A stretch of 5,327 nucleotides of DNA, taken from NCBI GenBank assembly GCA_036517115.1, contig DATDYB010000038.1, positions 1 through 5,327 on the forward strand. The letters are read 5' to 3'. The notes beneath the pieces were generated by a model. It was not told the DNA's origin. It made no database searches and saw nothing but the letters and a program-made list of their open reading frames with translations. Source of the stretch: DATDYB01 sp036517115 (GTDB lineage: Bacteria; Patescibacteriota; Minisyncoccia; Phycocordibacterales; PALSA-1337). The stretch's first letter is position 1. Every line of letters begins with the position of its first letter. Positions 1 to 4,292 of the stretch are shown in pieces. A program made the position numbers and the translations under genes.

Positions 1-90
1 GGCTACCTTGCGAGTCGACCAACCTCTCCTTACCAGGTCTGCGGCATCCCTACGAATCCGGGGCATATGTTTATGAGTTGTATATGGCAT
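1..90 (-). CDS. Probable transposase / HTH protein, N-terminal fragment (cut by window edge)
   Basis: A reading frame starts at an ATG (88-90 on the minus strand) and stays open to the window edge, giving 30 residues. It begins MPYTTHKH and continues with a basic helical stretch, MPRIRRDAADLVRRGWSTRK, then VA. The pattern of a helix ending in LV-x-x-G-x-S-T-R-x-V-A resembles the first helices of the helix-turn-helix domain at the N-terminus of IS30/IS481-type transposases; this is motif recognition, not a search. Upstream on the minus strand an AGG (103-101) lies 10 bases before the ATG as a weak ribosome site, next to the palindrome at 105-119. The gene is divergent from the small gene at 206. 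It could instead be a short HTH regulator; the rest lies outside the window. Confidence 0.55.
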   Translation of the reverse strand, partial: MPYTTHKHMPRIRRDAADLVRRGWSTRKVA

Positions 91-104
91 ATGAAATCAT
101 CCTA

Positions 105-119
105 AATCACCGGGTGATT
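105..119. repeat. Perfect short palindrome upstream of the left HTH gene
   Basis: AATCACC-G-GGTGATT is a perfect 7-bp inverted repeat with a one-base centre. It sits 15 bases upstream of the start of the left-edge HTH/transposase gene and before the rightward promoter at 147. There is no T-run on either side, so it is not an intrinsic terminator. It could be an operator for the HTH protein or part of the terminal repeat of an insertion sequence. The motif GAATC-(6 nt)-TGATTTA read on the minus strand here loosely resembles GAATC-(8 nt)-TGAGTTTA near the right-edge transposase (RC of that gene's downstream flank). Confidence 0.4.
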
Positions 120-146
120 CCAAGCTATTGAACCATTACGCAACTA

Positions 147-175
147 TTGACTTATTAAGGTGATGTTGATATAAA
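147..175 (+). promoter_or_regulatory. Promoter for the 81-residue orphan gene
   Basis: TTGACT (147-152), a 17-base spacer and TATAAA (170-175) form a strong sigma-70-type promoter with five of six consensus bases in each box. Transcription would start near 182, about 24 bases before the ATG at 206. Confidence 0.75.
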
Positions 176-205
176 TTTGACAGAACTTTAAGACAAAAGG
201 AGCTT

Positions 206-451
206 ATGGACGCTGCGGAGAGACGATTACCACTCAAGAAGCTGCACGAGCTTCTTGACGAACATCTAGGAAACAGACCCCTTGTGGTCTCGATAAAACA
301 ATCACGATTAACTGACGCGGACGGGTATGTTAATTCGGCGAAACTCAACCTCATGCGATCCCTACTTTCTCATGAGCGAGATAAAATCTCCGATAATCAA
401 TCAAAAGAGCACTTCAACACTGTGCTTAAGGCCCTCGCTTCTTTCATATAA
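206..451 (+). CDS. Small orphan protein of unknown function, 81 residues
   Basis: I do not recognise this protein. The case for a real gene is its signals: a strong promoter at 147-175, AAAGGAG at 196-202 just before the ATG (only 3 bases from the last G, or 5 from AAGG), an uninterrupted frame, and a clean intrinsic terminator 8 bases after the TAA. The protein is charged and predicted mostly helical from composition. It opens with MDAAERRLPLKKLHELLDEHLG, shown here in two parts: MDAAERRLPLK then KLHELLDEHLG. A middle part near residues 37-48 reads DADGYVNSAKLN, and the C-terminus ends in hydrophobic ALASFI. No signal peptide, membrane span or metal motif is seen. It stands alone as a single-gene unit beside a probable transposase and a tRNA integration region, so it may be mobile-element cargo, but that is inference from position only. 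Confidence 0.6.
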   Translation: MDAAERRLPLKKLHELLDEHLGNRPLVVSIKQSRLTDADGYVNSAKLNLMRSLLSHERDKISDNQSKEHFNTVLKALASFI

Positions 452-458
452 CTTACAC

Positions 459-483
459 ATCTCGCCCTCCTGGCGAGATTTTT
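459..483 (+). terminator. Intrinsic terminator of the orphan gene
   Basis: ATCTCGCC (459-466) pairs perfectly with GGCGAGAT (472-479) around a CTCCT loop. A short T-run (480-483) follows, and the hairpin lies 8 bases after the stop codon. Confidence 0.8.
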
Positions 484-688
484 CATTAAGTGGGCGCACT
501 TGGAATCTCACTGCTCGTCTCGAAGTCTCGACTGCGCTTTGGAAACCTTGCGGTTCCAACGCTTCGCTGCCTCCACGACGGGGAAACTCCCTGTTTCCTT
601 ACAGGAACAGTACACCTTTCGCATTTTGAAGACAAAACGCTCAAGGTCTTGCGAAGCTCCAAGTATTCGCTTCTCACCCGACCCCTTT
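484..688. other. Gene-free stretch with small hairpins and a tRNA scrap
   Basis: No convincing coding region is seen. Open frames here have no ribosome site or recognisable protein and run into tRNA-derived DNA. Visible structure is limited to the tRNA acceptor scrap at 489-506, a small hairpin at 541-557 (GGAAACC-TTGC-GGTTCC, one bulge) and another at 591-610 (CTGTT-T-CCT-TAC-AGG-AACAG). The stretch may be degraded DNA from past insertions at the neighbouring tRNA gene. Confidence 0.4.
489..506 (-). pseudogene. Terminal scrap of a tRNA 3' end
   Basis: Read on the minus strand, the segment ends CCAAG-TGCGCCC-AC. The acceptor strand TGCGCCC and the bases after it are identical to the 3' end of the intact tRNA-Ile at 863-935, and CCAAG is the T-stem strand shared by the other 3' halves. 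The rest of the T-loop is lost. TGCGCCC could also pair with the acceptor strand GGGCGTA of the orphan 5' half at 1000-994 (one G-U pair), so the two could once have been ends of a single tRNA split by insertion; this is inference. Confidence 0.5.
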
Positions 689-693
689 CCCAC

Positions 694-742
694 GGTTCGA
701 GTCCAAGCGCGAAAAATCTGTGCGCGTGCTTGGACTCGAACC
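694..742. repeat. Inverted repeat built from tRNA T-arm sequence
   Basis: GGTTCGAGTCCAAG (694-707) and CTTGGACTCGAACC (729-742) are perfect 14-bp inverted copies. CGCG follows the left copy (708-711) and precedes the right one (723-726), giving an 18-bp stem with a 2-base bulge and an 11-base loop. The right arm is the T-arm of the tRNA 3' half at 721-761 (minus strand). The left arm is the same tRNA sequence in opposite orientation, but its own T-stem partner is not preserved (CACGG before the loop), so it is not a functional tRNA arm. Confidence 0.7.
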
Positions 743-761
743 AAGAACCTTCTAGGTATAT
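721..761 (-). pseudogene. tRNA 3' half B (anticodon to discriminator), no 5' half
   Basis: On the minus strand the segment reads, in tRNA order: anticodon and loop end TATAC (760-756), anticodon-stem strand CTAGA (755-751), variable loop AGGTT (750-746), a perfect T-arm CTTGG-TTCGAGT-CCAAG (745-729), acceptor strand CACGCGC (728-722) and discriminator A (721). No D-arm or 5' acceptor strand precedes it. Homology to the intact tRNA-Ile(UAU) begins at anticodon position 34. It follows half A by only 15 bases. Immediately before it lies an inverted repeat, TATGA-TTTATT-TCATA (759-774 on the plus strand). Confidence 0.7.
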
Positions 762-775
762 GATTTATTTCATAG

Positions 776-815
776 TCCGCCTGCTTGGACTCGAACCAAG
801 GACCCCCGAGGTATA
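776..815 (-). pseudogene. tRNA 3' half A (anticodon to discriminator), no 5' half
   Basis: On the minus strand: TATAC (815-811), anticodon-stem strand CTCGG (810-806), variable loop GGGTC (805-801), perfect T-arm CTTGG-TTCGAGT-CCAAG (800-784), acceptor strand CAGGCGG (783-777) and discriminator A (776). There is no D-arm or 5' acceptor upstream; the preceding 47 bases after the intact tRNA are unrelated. CTCGG is complementary to CCGAG of the orphan 5' half at 1000-962, so those two would form a full UAU anticodon arm, but their acceptor strands do not pair. A short inverted repeat, TATATC-TCC-GATATA (812-826, plus strand), overlaps its start. Confidence 0.7.
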
Positions 816-862
816 TCTCCGATATAAACGGTTCGCTCGGATTTTTAAATCAAATGGGATTG

Positions 863-935
863 TGGGCGCACTAGGACTCGAACCTAGGACCGGACGAGTA
901 TAAGTCGTCTGCTCTACCAACTGAGCTATGCGCCC
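863..935 (-). tRNA. tRNA-Ile with UAU anticodon
   Basis: A complete 73-base cloverleaf is visible on the minus strand. Acceptor GGGCGCA pairs perfectly with TGCGCCC; the D-stem is GCTC/GAGC with loop AGTTGGTA; the anticodon stem is GACGA/TCGTC with loop CTTATAC; the variable loop is CGGTC; the T-arm is CTAGG-TTCGAGT-CCTAG; the discriminator is A. The anticodon TAT (902-900) would read the isoleucine codon AUA. A37, C4-G69 and discriminator A73 fit isoleucine tRNAs. CCA is not encoded (the gene is followed by CA then AT). Most bacteria read AUA with a CAU-anticodon tRNA modified by TilS; a UAU version is a minority solution known in some lineages. It sits inside a cluster of broken tRNA pieces. 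Confidence 0.92.
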
Positions 936-961
936 ATTTTATTTTAAATCCTCGCTGCCAT

Positions 962-1000
962 TTATAAGCTCGGTGCTCTAACCAGCTGAGCTATACGCCC
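962..1000 (-). pseudogene. Orphan tRNA 5' half ending in a UAU anticodon loop
   Basis: On the minus strand: acceptor GGGCGTA (1000-994), TA, D-arm GCTC-AGCTGGTTA-GAGC, A, anticodon-stem strand CCGAG (973-969) and loop CTTATAA (968-962) containing TAT. After this tRNA likeness stops: the next bases do not restore CTCGG or any T-arm, and the intact tRNA begins about 27 bases later. It is a close relative, not a copy, of the intact gene (different acceptor end, D-loop and anticodon stem). It is a truncated gene, unless the halves are joined in trans, for which bacteria offer no precedent known to me. Confidence 0.75.
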
Positions 1001-1051
1001 ATACAAAGCTTACAGTAAAAAATTACATTTTGGAAATCTCCATGTAGTAAG

Positions 1052-1080
1052 TTTACTCCTCTACCAAGATATGCTATATA
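1052..1080 (+). promoter_or_regulatory. Possible promoter of the 146-residue orphan gene
   Basis: TTTACT (1052-1057) and TATATA (1075-1080) are separated by 17 bases, with four of six consensus bases in each. A start near 1087 would leave a leader of 19 to 40 bases, depending on the start codon used. Confidence 0.45.
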
Positions 1081-1105
1081 TTCTCCAGATCCAAAGCATG
1101 ACGCT

Positions 1106-1546
1106 TTGAAAAAAGAAAGGCTAACACTGAAAACACTCGAACTCGCAGTAAAACTTCCGCCCTATGTCGACATGGTGCTTCTGACCACCAGCAGCCCTGG
1201 AACCAACGGCAGCTTACGCAACGGCGACCATCATTCGGTAATGATGAGCCTTTCCGGACGCAACCCTGCACAGTGGCGCGGTCGTTCAGTAACTATTGGT
1301 GAACAAACACTGAAACGATTTACCCGCGAAGCACCTGTCCATATCGAGATTGATGGACACATCGTACACGAGAAACACGAGCGTTGGCTCGGTATTGATG
1401 GCAAGAATATAAGCTTTATCGGCAAACGCAAACATCGTCAGTCCGTTATTGTCGTCTGGAAGAACGGATCCGTGCACCCCTTAAGTGAACGTACCGCCCG
1501 ACAAATTCGCCGAGTTCTTTCCGGCCTCCAGTGGGCCTTCAACTGA
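1106..1546 (+). CDS. Conserved-looking orphan protein of unknown function, 146 residues
   Basis: I do not recognise a family. The longest frame opens with TTG at 1106, which has no clear ribosome site. A better-supported alternative is the in-frame CTG at 1127, six bases after AAAGG (1116-1120), giving 139 residues; the first Met is residue 23 (1172), without a ribosome site. The C-terminal half looks like a compact beta-rich domain: residues 78-106 alternate VHIEIDGHIVHEKHER and WLGIDGKNISFIG, then QSVIVVWKNGSVHPLSE leads into a basic helix, RTARQIRRVLSGL (about 129-141). The N-terminal part includes SSPGTNGSLRNGDHHSV (29-45). It is rich in His, Arg and Lys, with no signal peptide or membrane span, so a nucleic-acid-binding role is possible but unproven. 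It is a single-gene unit with a possible promoter at 1052, a strong terminator at 1570, and it converges on ftsH. Confidence 0.6.
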   Translation: MKKERLTLKTLELAVKLPPYVDMVLLTTSSPGTNGSLRNGDHHSVMMSLSGRNPAQWRGRSVTIGEQTLKRFTREAPVHIEIDGHIVHEKHERWLGIDGKNISFIGKRKHRQSVIVVWKNGSVHPLSERTARQIRRVLSGLQWAFN

Positions 1547-1569
1547 TTGTGGCTAAATTCGAGTCAAAC

Positions 1570-1601
1570 AAAATGCGAAGCGCCAGCGCTTCGCATTTTT
1601 T
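1570..1601 (+). terminator. Strong intrinsic terminator, possibly bidirectional
   Basis: AAAATGCGAAGCGC (1570-1583) pairs perfectly with GCGCTTCGCATTTT (1586-1599) around a CA centre, followed by more T residues. It ends the orphan gene at 1106-1546. The A-run on the other side gives TTTTGTTT on the minus strand, so it could also stop ftsH transcripts that read past the palindrome. Confidence 0.85.
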
Positions 1602-1629
1602 ATCTCAACTTTTAACTTTGCACTTTTAA

Positions 1630-1759
1630 CGTAGAAACGAAAAAACGGCCTTGGATGCGAGGCGCGAGCGAGGCTTGCGACCAAAATGTATTAGATATAC
1701 ATTGCGGGAGCAAACGTAGCTCGCAACAAAGCAGACGAGGCCGTTTTTTCGTTTCTACG
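1630..1759. repeat. 130-bp near-symmetrical palindrome overlapping the ftsH stop codon
   Basis: The arms 1630-1650 and 1739-1759 are perfect 21-bp inverted copies (CGTAGAAACG, six A, then CGGCC, and its complement). Exactly at the centre lies a second perfect hairpin, AATGTAT-TAGAT-ATACATT (1685-1703). The segments between (1651-1684 and 1704-1738) are also related as imperfect inverted copies, sharing TGC, GCGAGC and TTGC blocks. The whole is one long imperfect palindrome. The right arm contains the ftsH TAG (1755-1757). It could be a MITE/REP-like palindromic element that landed at the gene end, a long 3' RNA stem for ftsH, or a transcription stop (T6 occurs just outside GGCC on either strand). 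Confidence 0.85.
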
Positions 1760-3659
1760 CTTGGTGCTCGATATCTTTCTTTTTCTTGGGTATAATCCCA
1801 TGCGCAATAATAATCGTCTCATACGCTTCACGTTCGATGGTCTCCACTTCCATAAGGGTTGAAGCAATAACATCAAGAGCTTTTCTATGACCAGCAAGGA
1901 TATCTTCTGCTTTCTTTAAAGCGTCAGTCATGATCTTTGTAACTTCTCCGTCAATCTCAGCGCTCACCCGTTCTGAATATTCCTTGTCCCCTACGCCGCG
2001 ACCAAAGAGAGCTCGCCCTCCCACACCTTCAAGCGCCACGGGGCCGAGCTTGTCCGACATGCCATATTTAGTAACCATGTCACGCGCAAGCGCCGTTGAG
2101 ACCTGGAGGTCATTTGATGGACCGGTGGTAAGGTCGCCGAAGATCATTTTCTCCGCCACATAGCCTCCGAGCGACATTGCGATGTCATCGAGAAATTCTC
2201 TTTTTGATTGTAGCTTTCGATCTTCAAGCGGTAGCTTGAGTGTGTAGCCGGCAGCCCGTCCGCGGGAGATGATAGAAATTTTATGCACCGGGTCGGCGTA
2301 TGGCAATACTGAAGCAACAAGTGCATGGCCAGCTTCATGATAGGCGGTGATTTCTTTTTCCTTCTTGGAAAGCAAGTGACTGCGGCGCTCAGGCCCCATC
2401 ATGACTTTTTCGATCGAGCGGATAAGATCATACTGAGAAATTTTGGTGCGGTCTTCGCGGGCGGCAAGGATGGCGCCTTCGTTCATGAGTGAATAAAGGT
2501 CGGCGCCCGAAAAGCCCGGTGTGCGCTCTGCAATGACGGTCAAATTGACGTCCTCAGCAAACGGTTTTTCACGAGCGTGGATTTTAAGAATCTCCTCACG
2601 ATCATTTCGGTCAGGAAGGTCGATAGTAACGCGTCGGTCAAAGCGGCCTGGTCGAAGAAGAGCGGGGTCGAGTACATCGGGTCGGTTCGTGGCCGCCATA
2701 ACGATCACCTTCTCGGTAGGCTCGAAACCATCCATCTCCACAAGAATCTGGTTCAAGGTCTGCTCGCGTTCGTCGTTCCCTCCACCCATGCCAGTGCCAC
2801 GCACGCGGCCGACCGCGTCGATCTCATCAACGAAAATAATTGCGGGAGCGGCTTGTTTCGCTAGTTTAAAAAGGTCGCGCACACGGGAAGCTCCCACACC
2901 CACGAACATTTCCACAAACTCGGATCCGGAAATGGAAAAGAATGACACACCTGCTTCCCCCGCTACGGCGCGAGCAAGCAGTGTCTTACCTGTTCCTGGA
3001 GCACCCATAAGGAGAATACCTTTTGGAATACGCGCGCCGATTTCAAAGAATTTTTTAGGATTTTTAAGAAAGTCTACGATTTCGGAGAGTTCTTGTTTCG
3101 CTTCTTTCGCCCCCGCCACATCCTTGAAGGTTACGCGTTGCTTTTTATCGTCAGGCAACGTGATGCGCGCCTTTGATTGGCCGAAGGTGAATGCCTGCAT
3201 GCCCGCCCCTCGCACCTGGCGAGTGAGGAACCAAATAAACAGCACAATAAAAATAATAGGGATGATGAACGGCGCGAGCGTCAGGAGCCAATAGCTGAGA
3301 CCACTCTCTCCCTTCACTGTGATCTCTACCGGTGCGAGCTTCGCGGGAGAAACGCCATAGTTGACCAGAGTGTCGGAAAGCGCAGTGCCTTCCTCTTTCT
3401 TCGCTTTCTTCATGTCACCCTTCGGATAGTTCACCTCAAGACTATCACCTCGCACCACAATGGACGACACAAGGCCTTTATTAATGTCGGACGCCAGTTC
3501 TGAGATTGGAATTTCATTGGTCGTTTTCTGATTCTCCACAATGAGCGAGTAGAGCCCTCCGAGCACGATGAACACAAGAAGTGTAGTGATAATACTCCCC
3601 ATGAGGTTTTTCTCTCCTCCTTTCTTTTTATTGCCGTTGTTTTTTCCCTGTTTTGCCAC
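1755..3659 (-). CDS. ftsH: ATP-dependent zinc metalloprotease FtsH
   Basis: FtsH is a membrane-anchored AAA+ protease that extracts and degrades damaged membrane proteins and selected soluble ones; it acts as a hexamer facing the cytoplasm. The 634 residues show the full family layout: a Lys/Asn-rich tail (1-19), TM1 (about 21-41), an extracytoplasmic domain (about 42-121), TM2 (about 122-146), the AAA+ module and the M41 peptidase. Key motifs: Walker A GAPGTGKT (219-226), pore loop FVGVG (252-256), Walker B IIFVDEIDA (274-282), the SRH with ATNRP (323-327) and arginines in LRPGRFDR (335-342), zinc site HEAGH (441-445), and the third ligand in TTGPSNDLQ (D517). Length is normal and all catalytic residues are present. 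The given start is GTG (3659-3657) without a nearby Shine-Dalgarno. ATG at codon 20, preceded by AAAGGAGGAG inside the KKKGGE codons, is a real alternative and would remove the tail just before TM1. It is divergent from smpB. Confidence 0.97.
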   Translation of the reverse strand: MAKQGKNNGNKKKGGEKNLMGSIITTLLVFIVLGGLYSLIVENQKTTNEIPISELASDINKGLVSSIVVRGDSLEVNYPKGDMKKAKKEEGTALSDTLVNYGVSPAKLAPVEITVKGESGLSYWLLTLAPFIIPIIFIVLFIWFLTRQVRGAGMQAFTFGQSKARITLPDDKKQRVTFKDVAGAKEAKQELSEIVDFLKNPKKFFEIGARIPKGILLMGAPGTGKTLLARAVAGEAGVSFFSISGSEFVEMFVGVGASRVRDLFKLAKQAAPAIIFVDEIDAVGRVRGTGMGGGNDEREQTLNQILVEMDGFEPTEKVIVMAATNRPDVLDPALLRPGRFDRRVTIDLPDRNDREEILKIHAREKPFAEDVNLTVIAERTPGFSGADLYSLMNEGAILAAREDRTKISQYDLIRSIEKVMMGPERRSHLLSKKEKEITAYHEAGHALVASVLPYADPVHKISIISRGRAAGYTLKLPLEDRKLQSKREFLDDIAMSLGGYVAEKMIFGDLTTGPSNDLQVSTALARDMVTKYGMSDKLGPVALEGVGGRALFGRGVGDKEYSERVSAEIDGEVTKIMTDALKKAEDILAGHRKALDVIASTLMEVETIEREAYETIIIAHGIIPKKKKDIEHQA

Positions 3660-3689
3660 AATTAGTTGTGTTTAATTTCTTATAACCTC

Positions 3690-3695
3690 ATCATA
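3690..3695 (-). promoter_or_regulatory. Possible -10 box for ftsH
   Basis: On the minus strand TATGAT (3695-3690) matches five of six consensus -10 bases and would start transcription near 3683, about 24 bases before the GTG. No good -35 box is found; TTGCGG 19 bases upstream is weak. The short leader lacks a Shine-Dalgarno before the GTG. Confidence 0.35.
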
Positions 3696-3705
3696 CTACA
3701 CTTTT

Positions 3706-3735
3706 TTGATAAATCCGCAAAAAACTTTTCATTAT
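3706..3735 (+). promoter_or_regulatory. Possible promoter for smpB
   Basis: TTGATA (3706-3711) and CATTAT (3730-3735) lie 18 bases apart, giving a start near 3742 and a leader of about 29 bases. It overlaps the same divergent 110-bp gap that must hold the ftsH promoter, so the two may compete. Confidence 0.45.
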
Positions 3736-3770
3736 GCAAAATATAGAGCACTTGGTACTATAGGTAAGCA

Positions 3771-4214
3771 ATGAGCGCGTTAATTACGAATAAGAAAGCA
3801 GGATTTAACTATGAGATACTCGAAACCTTTTCCGCGGGTATCGAGCTTTTTGGCTTTGAAGTGAAGTCCGTCCGCGCAGGGCAAGGTGAGCTTGCCGCCG
3901 CACATGTCACCGTGCGGGGTGGCGAAGCCTTCCTTATCGGCGCGACCATCCCACCCTACCAGCCGAAAAACTCGCCCAAAGACTACGACCCCGAGCGAAA
4001 CCGTAAACTTCTCCTTACCAAAAAAGAGCTCGATACCATGACAACTCTCGAGAACGGCAAGGGTTTGACAATTGTGCCATTGTCGATGTATAATAAAGGA
4101 CGAACGATCAAGATAGACATCGCGATCGTCCGAGGCAAAAAGAAATTCGATAAACGCGAAACGATAAAGCGCCGTGACACAGAAAGGGAGATTCTTAGAG
4201 AAATGAAAGGATGA
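3771..4214 (+). CDS. smpB: SsrA-binding protein SmpB
   Basis: SmpB binds the tRNA-like domain of tmRNA and places it in the A site of stalled ribosomes, where its C-terminal tail fills the empty mRNA channel. The 147-residue protein (close to the usual 150-160) carries family hallmarks: the opening ITNKKAGFNYEILETFSAG (5-23), GFEVKSVRAGQ (28-38), an RNRKLLLTKKEL stretch (77-88), GLTIVPLSMY (98-107), and the basic RGKKKFDKRETIKRRD tail (121-136) equivalent to the GKKxxDKR region. It starts at ATG with a weak AGGT at 3763-3765, six bases... upstream within TAGGTAAGCA. tmRNA begins 78 bases after the stop with no terminator between them, so smpB transcripts probably run into ssrA, an arrangement known from other bacteria. 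A 181-residue antisense frame over this gene is a shadow. Confidence 0.97.
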   Translation: MSALITNKKAGFNYEILETFSAGIELFGFEVKSVRAGQGELAAAHVTVRGGEAFLIGATIPPYQPKNSPKDYDPERNRKLLLTKKELDTMTTLENGKGLTIVPLSMYNKGRTIKIDIAIVRGKKKFDKRETIKRRDTEREILREMKG

Positions 4215-4234
4215 GTTGTTTGACAATGTAAATC

Positions 4235-4281
4235 CGAAGCACGAAATCCGAAAAAATTCGAATTTCGATATTCGAGCTTCG
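4235..4281. repeat. Imperfect palindrome between smpB and tmRNA, rich in CGAA/TTCG
   Basis: CGAAGC at 4235-4240 and GCTTCG at 4276-4281 are the outer ends of an imperfect inverted repeat whose 18-base arms match at 14 positions. Inside, TTCGA recurs several times. Another small palindrome, CGTATT-TT-AATACG (4280-4293), abuts the tmRNA 5' end and contains TATTTT (4282-4287), a possible weak -10 box six bases before the mature G. A good TTGACA at 4220-4225 is too far away to pair with it. The structure could help process the precursor or be an intergenic repeat. Confidence 0.5.
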
Positions 4282-4292
4282 TATTTTAATAC

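Noticed and set aside
51..64. Possible shared repeat with the right edge (CGAATCCGGGGC versus CGGATTCGGGGC)
   Set aside because: The left copy lies inside the reading frame of the left-edge gene and differs at two of 12 positions. It is too short to be called a terminal repeat.
694..716. Second tRNA gene on the plus strand
   Set aside because: The TTCGAGT loop and CCAAG are there, but the 5' T-stem strand (CACGG) does not pair and no D-arm, anticodon arm or acceptor is found upstream.
721..815. CRISPR-like direct repeats (GCTTGGACTCGAACCAAG twice)
   Set aside because: Only two copies, and each is the T-arm of a tRNA 3' half with the correct neighbouring elements. There is no regular spacer series.
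490..903. Open frame of 137 codons across the tRNA fragments
   Set aside because: It translates tRNA antisense (repeated LGLEPRT-type motifs), has no ribosome site and overlaps the intact tRNA. The repeated peptides come from T-arm sequence.
1004..1051. Promoter for the tRNA cluster on the minus strand
   Set aside because: Only A/T-rich sequence and a partial TACAGTAAA/TTTACTGTA symmetry are seen. No pair of boxes at proper spacing stood out.
2521..3294. 257-codon frame antisense to ftsH
   Set aside because: It lies fully inside ftsH, has no signals of its own and is Ser/Arg-rich low-complexity, as expected of a shadow frame.
4220..4225. TTGACA as the ssrA -35 box
   Set aside because: No -10 box follows at 15-19 bases, and the mature 5' end is 68-73 bases away, too far for direct initiation at 4293.
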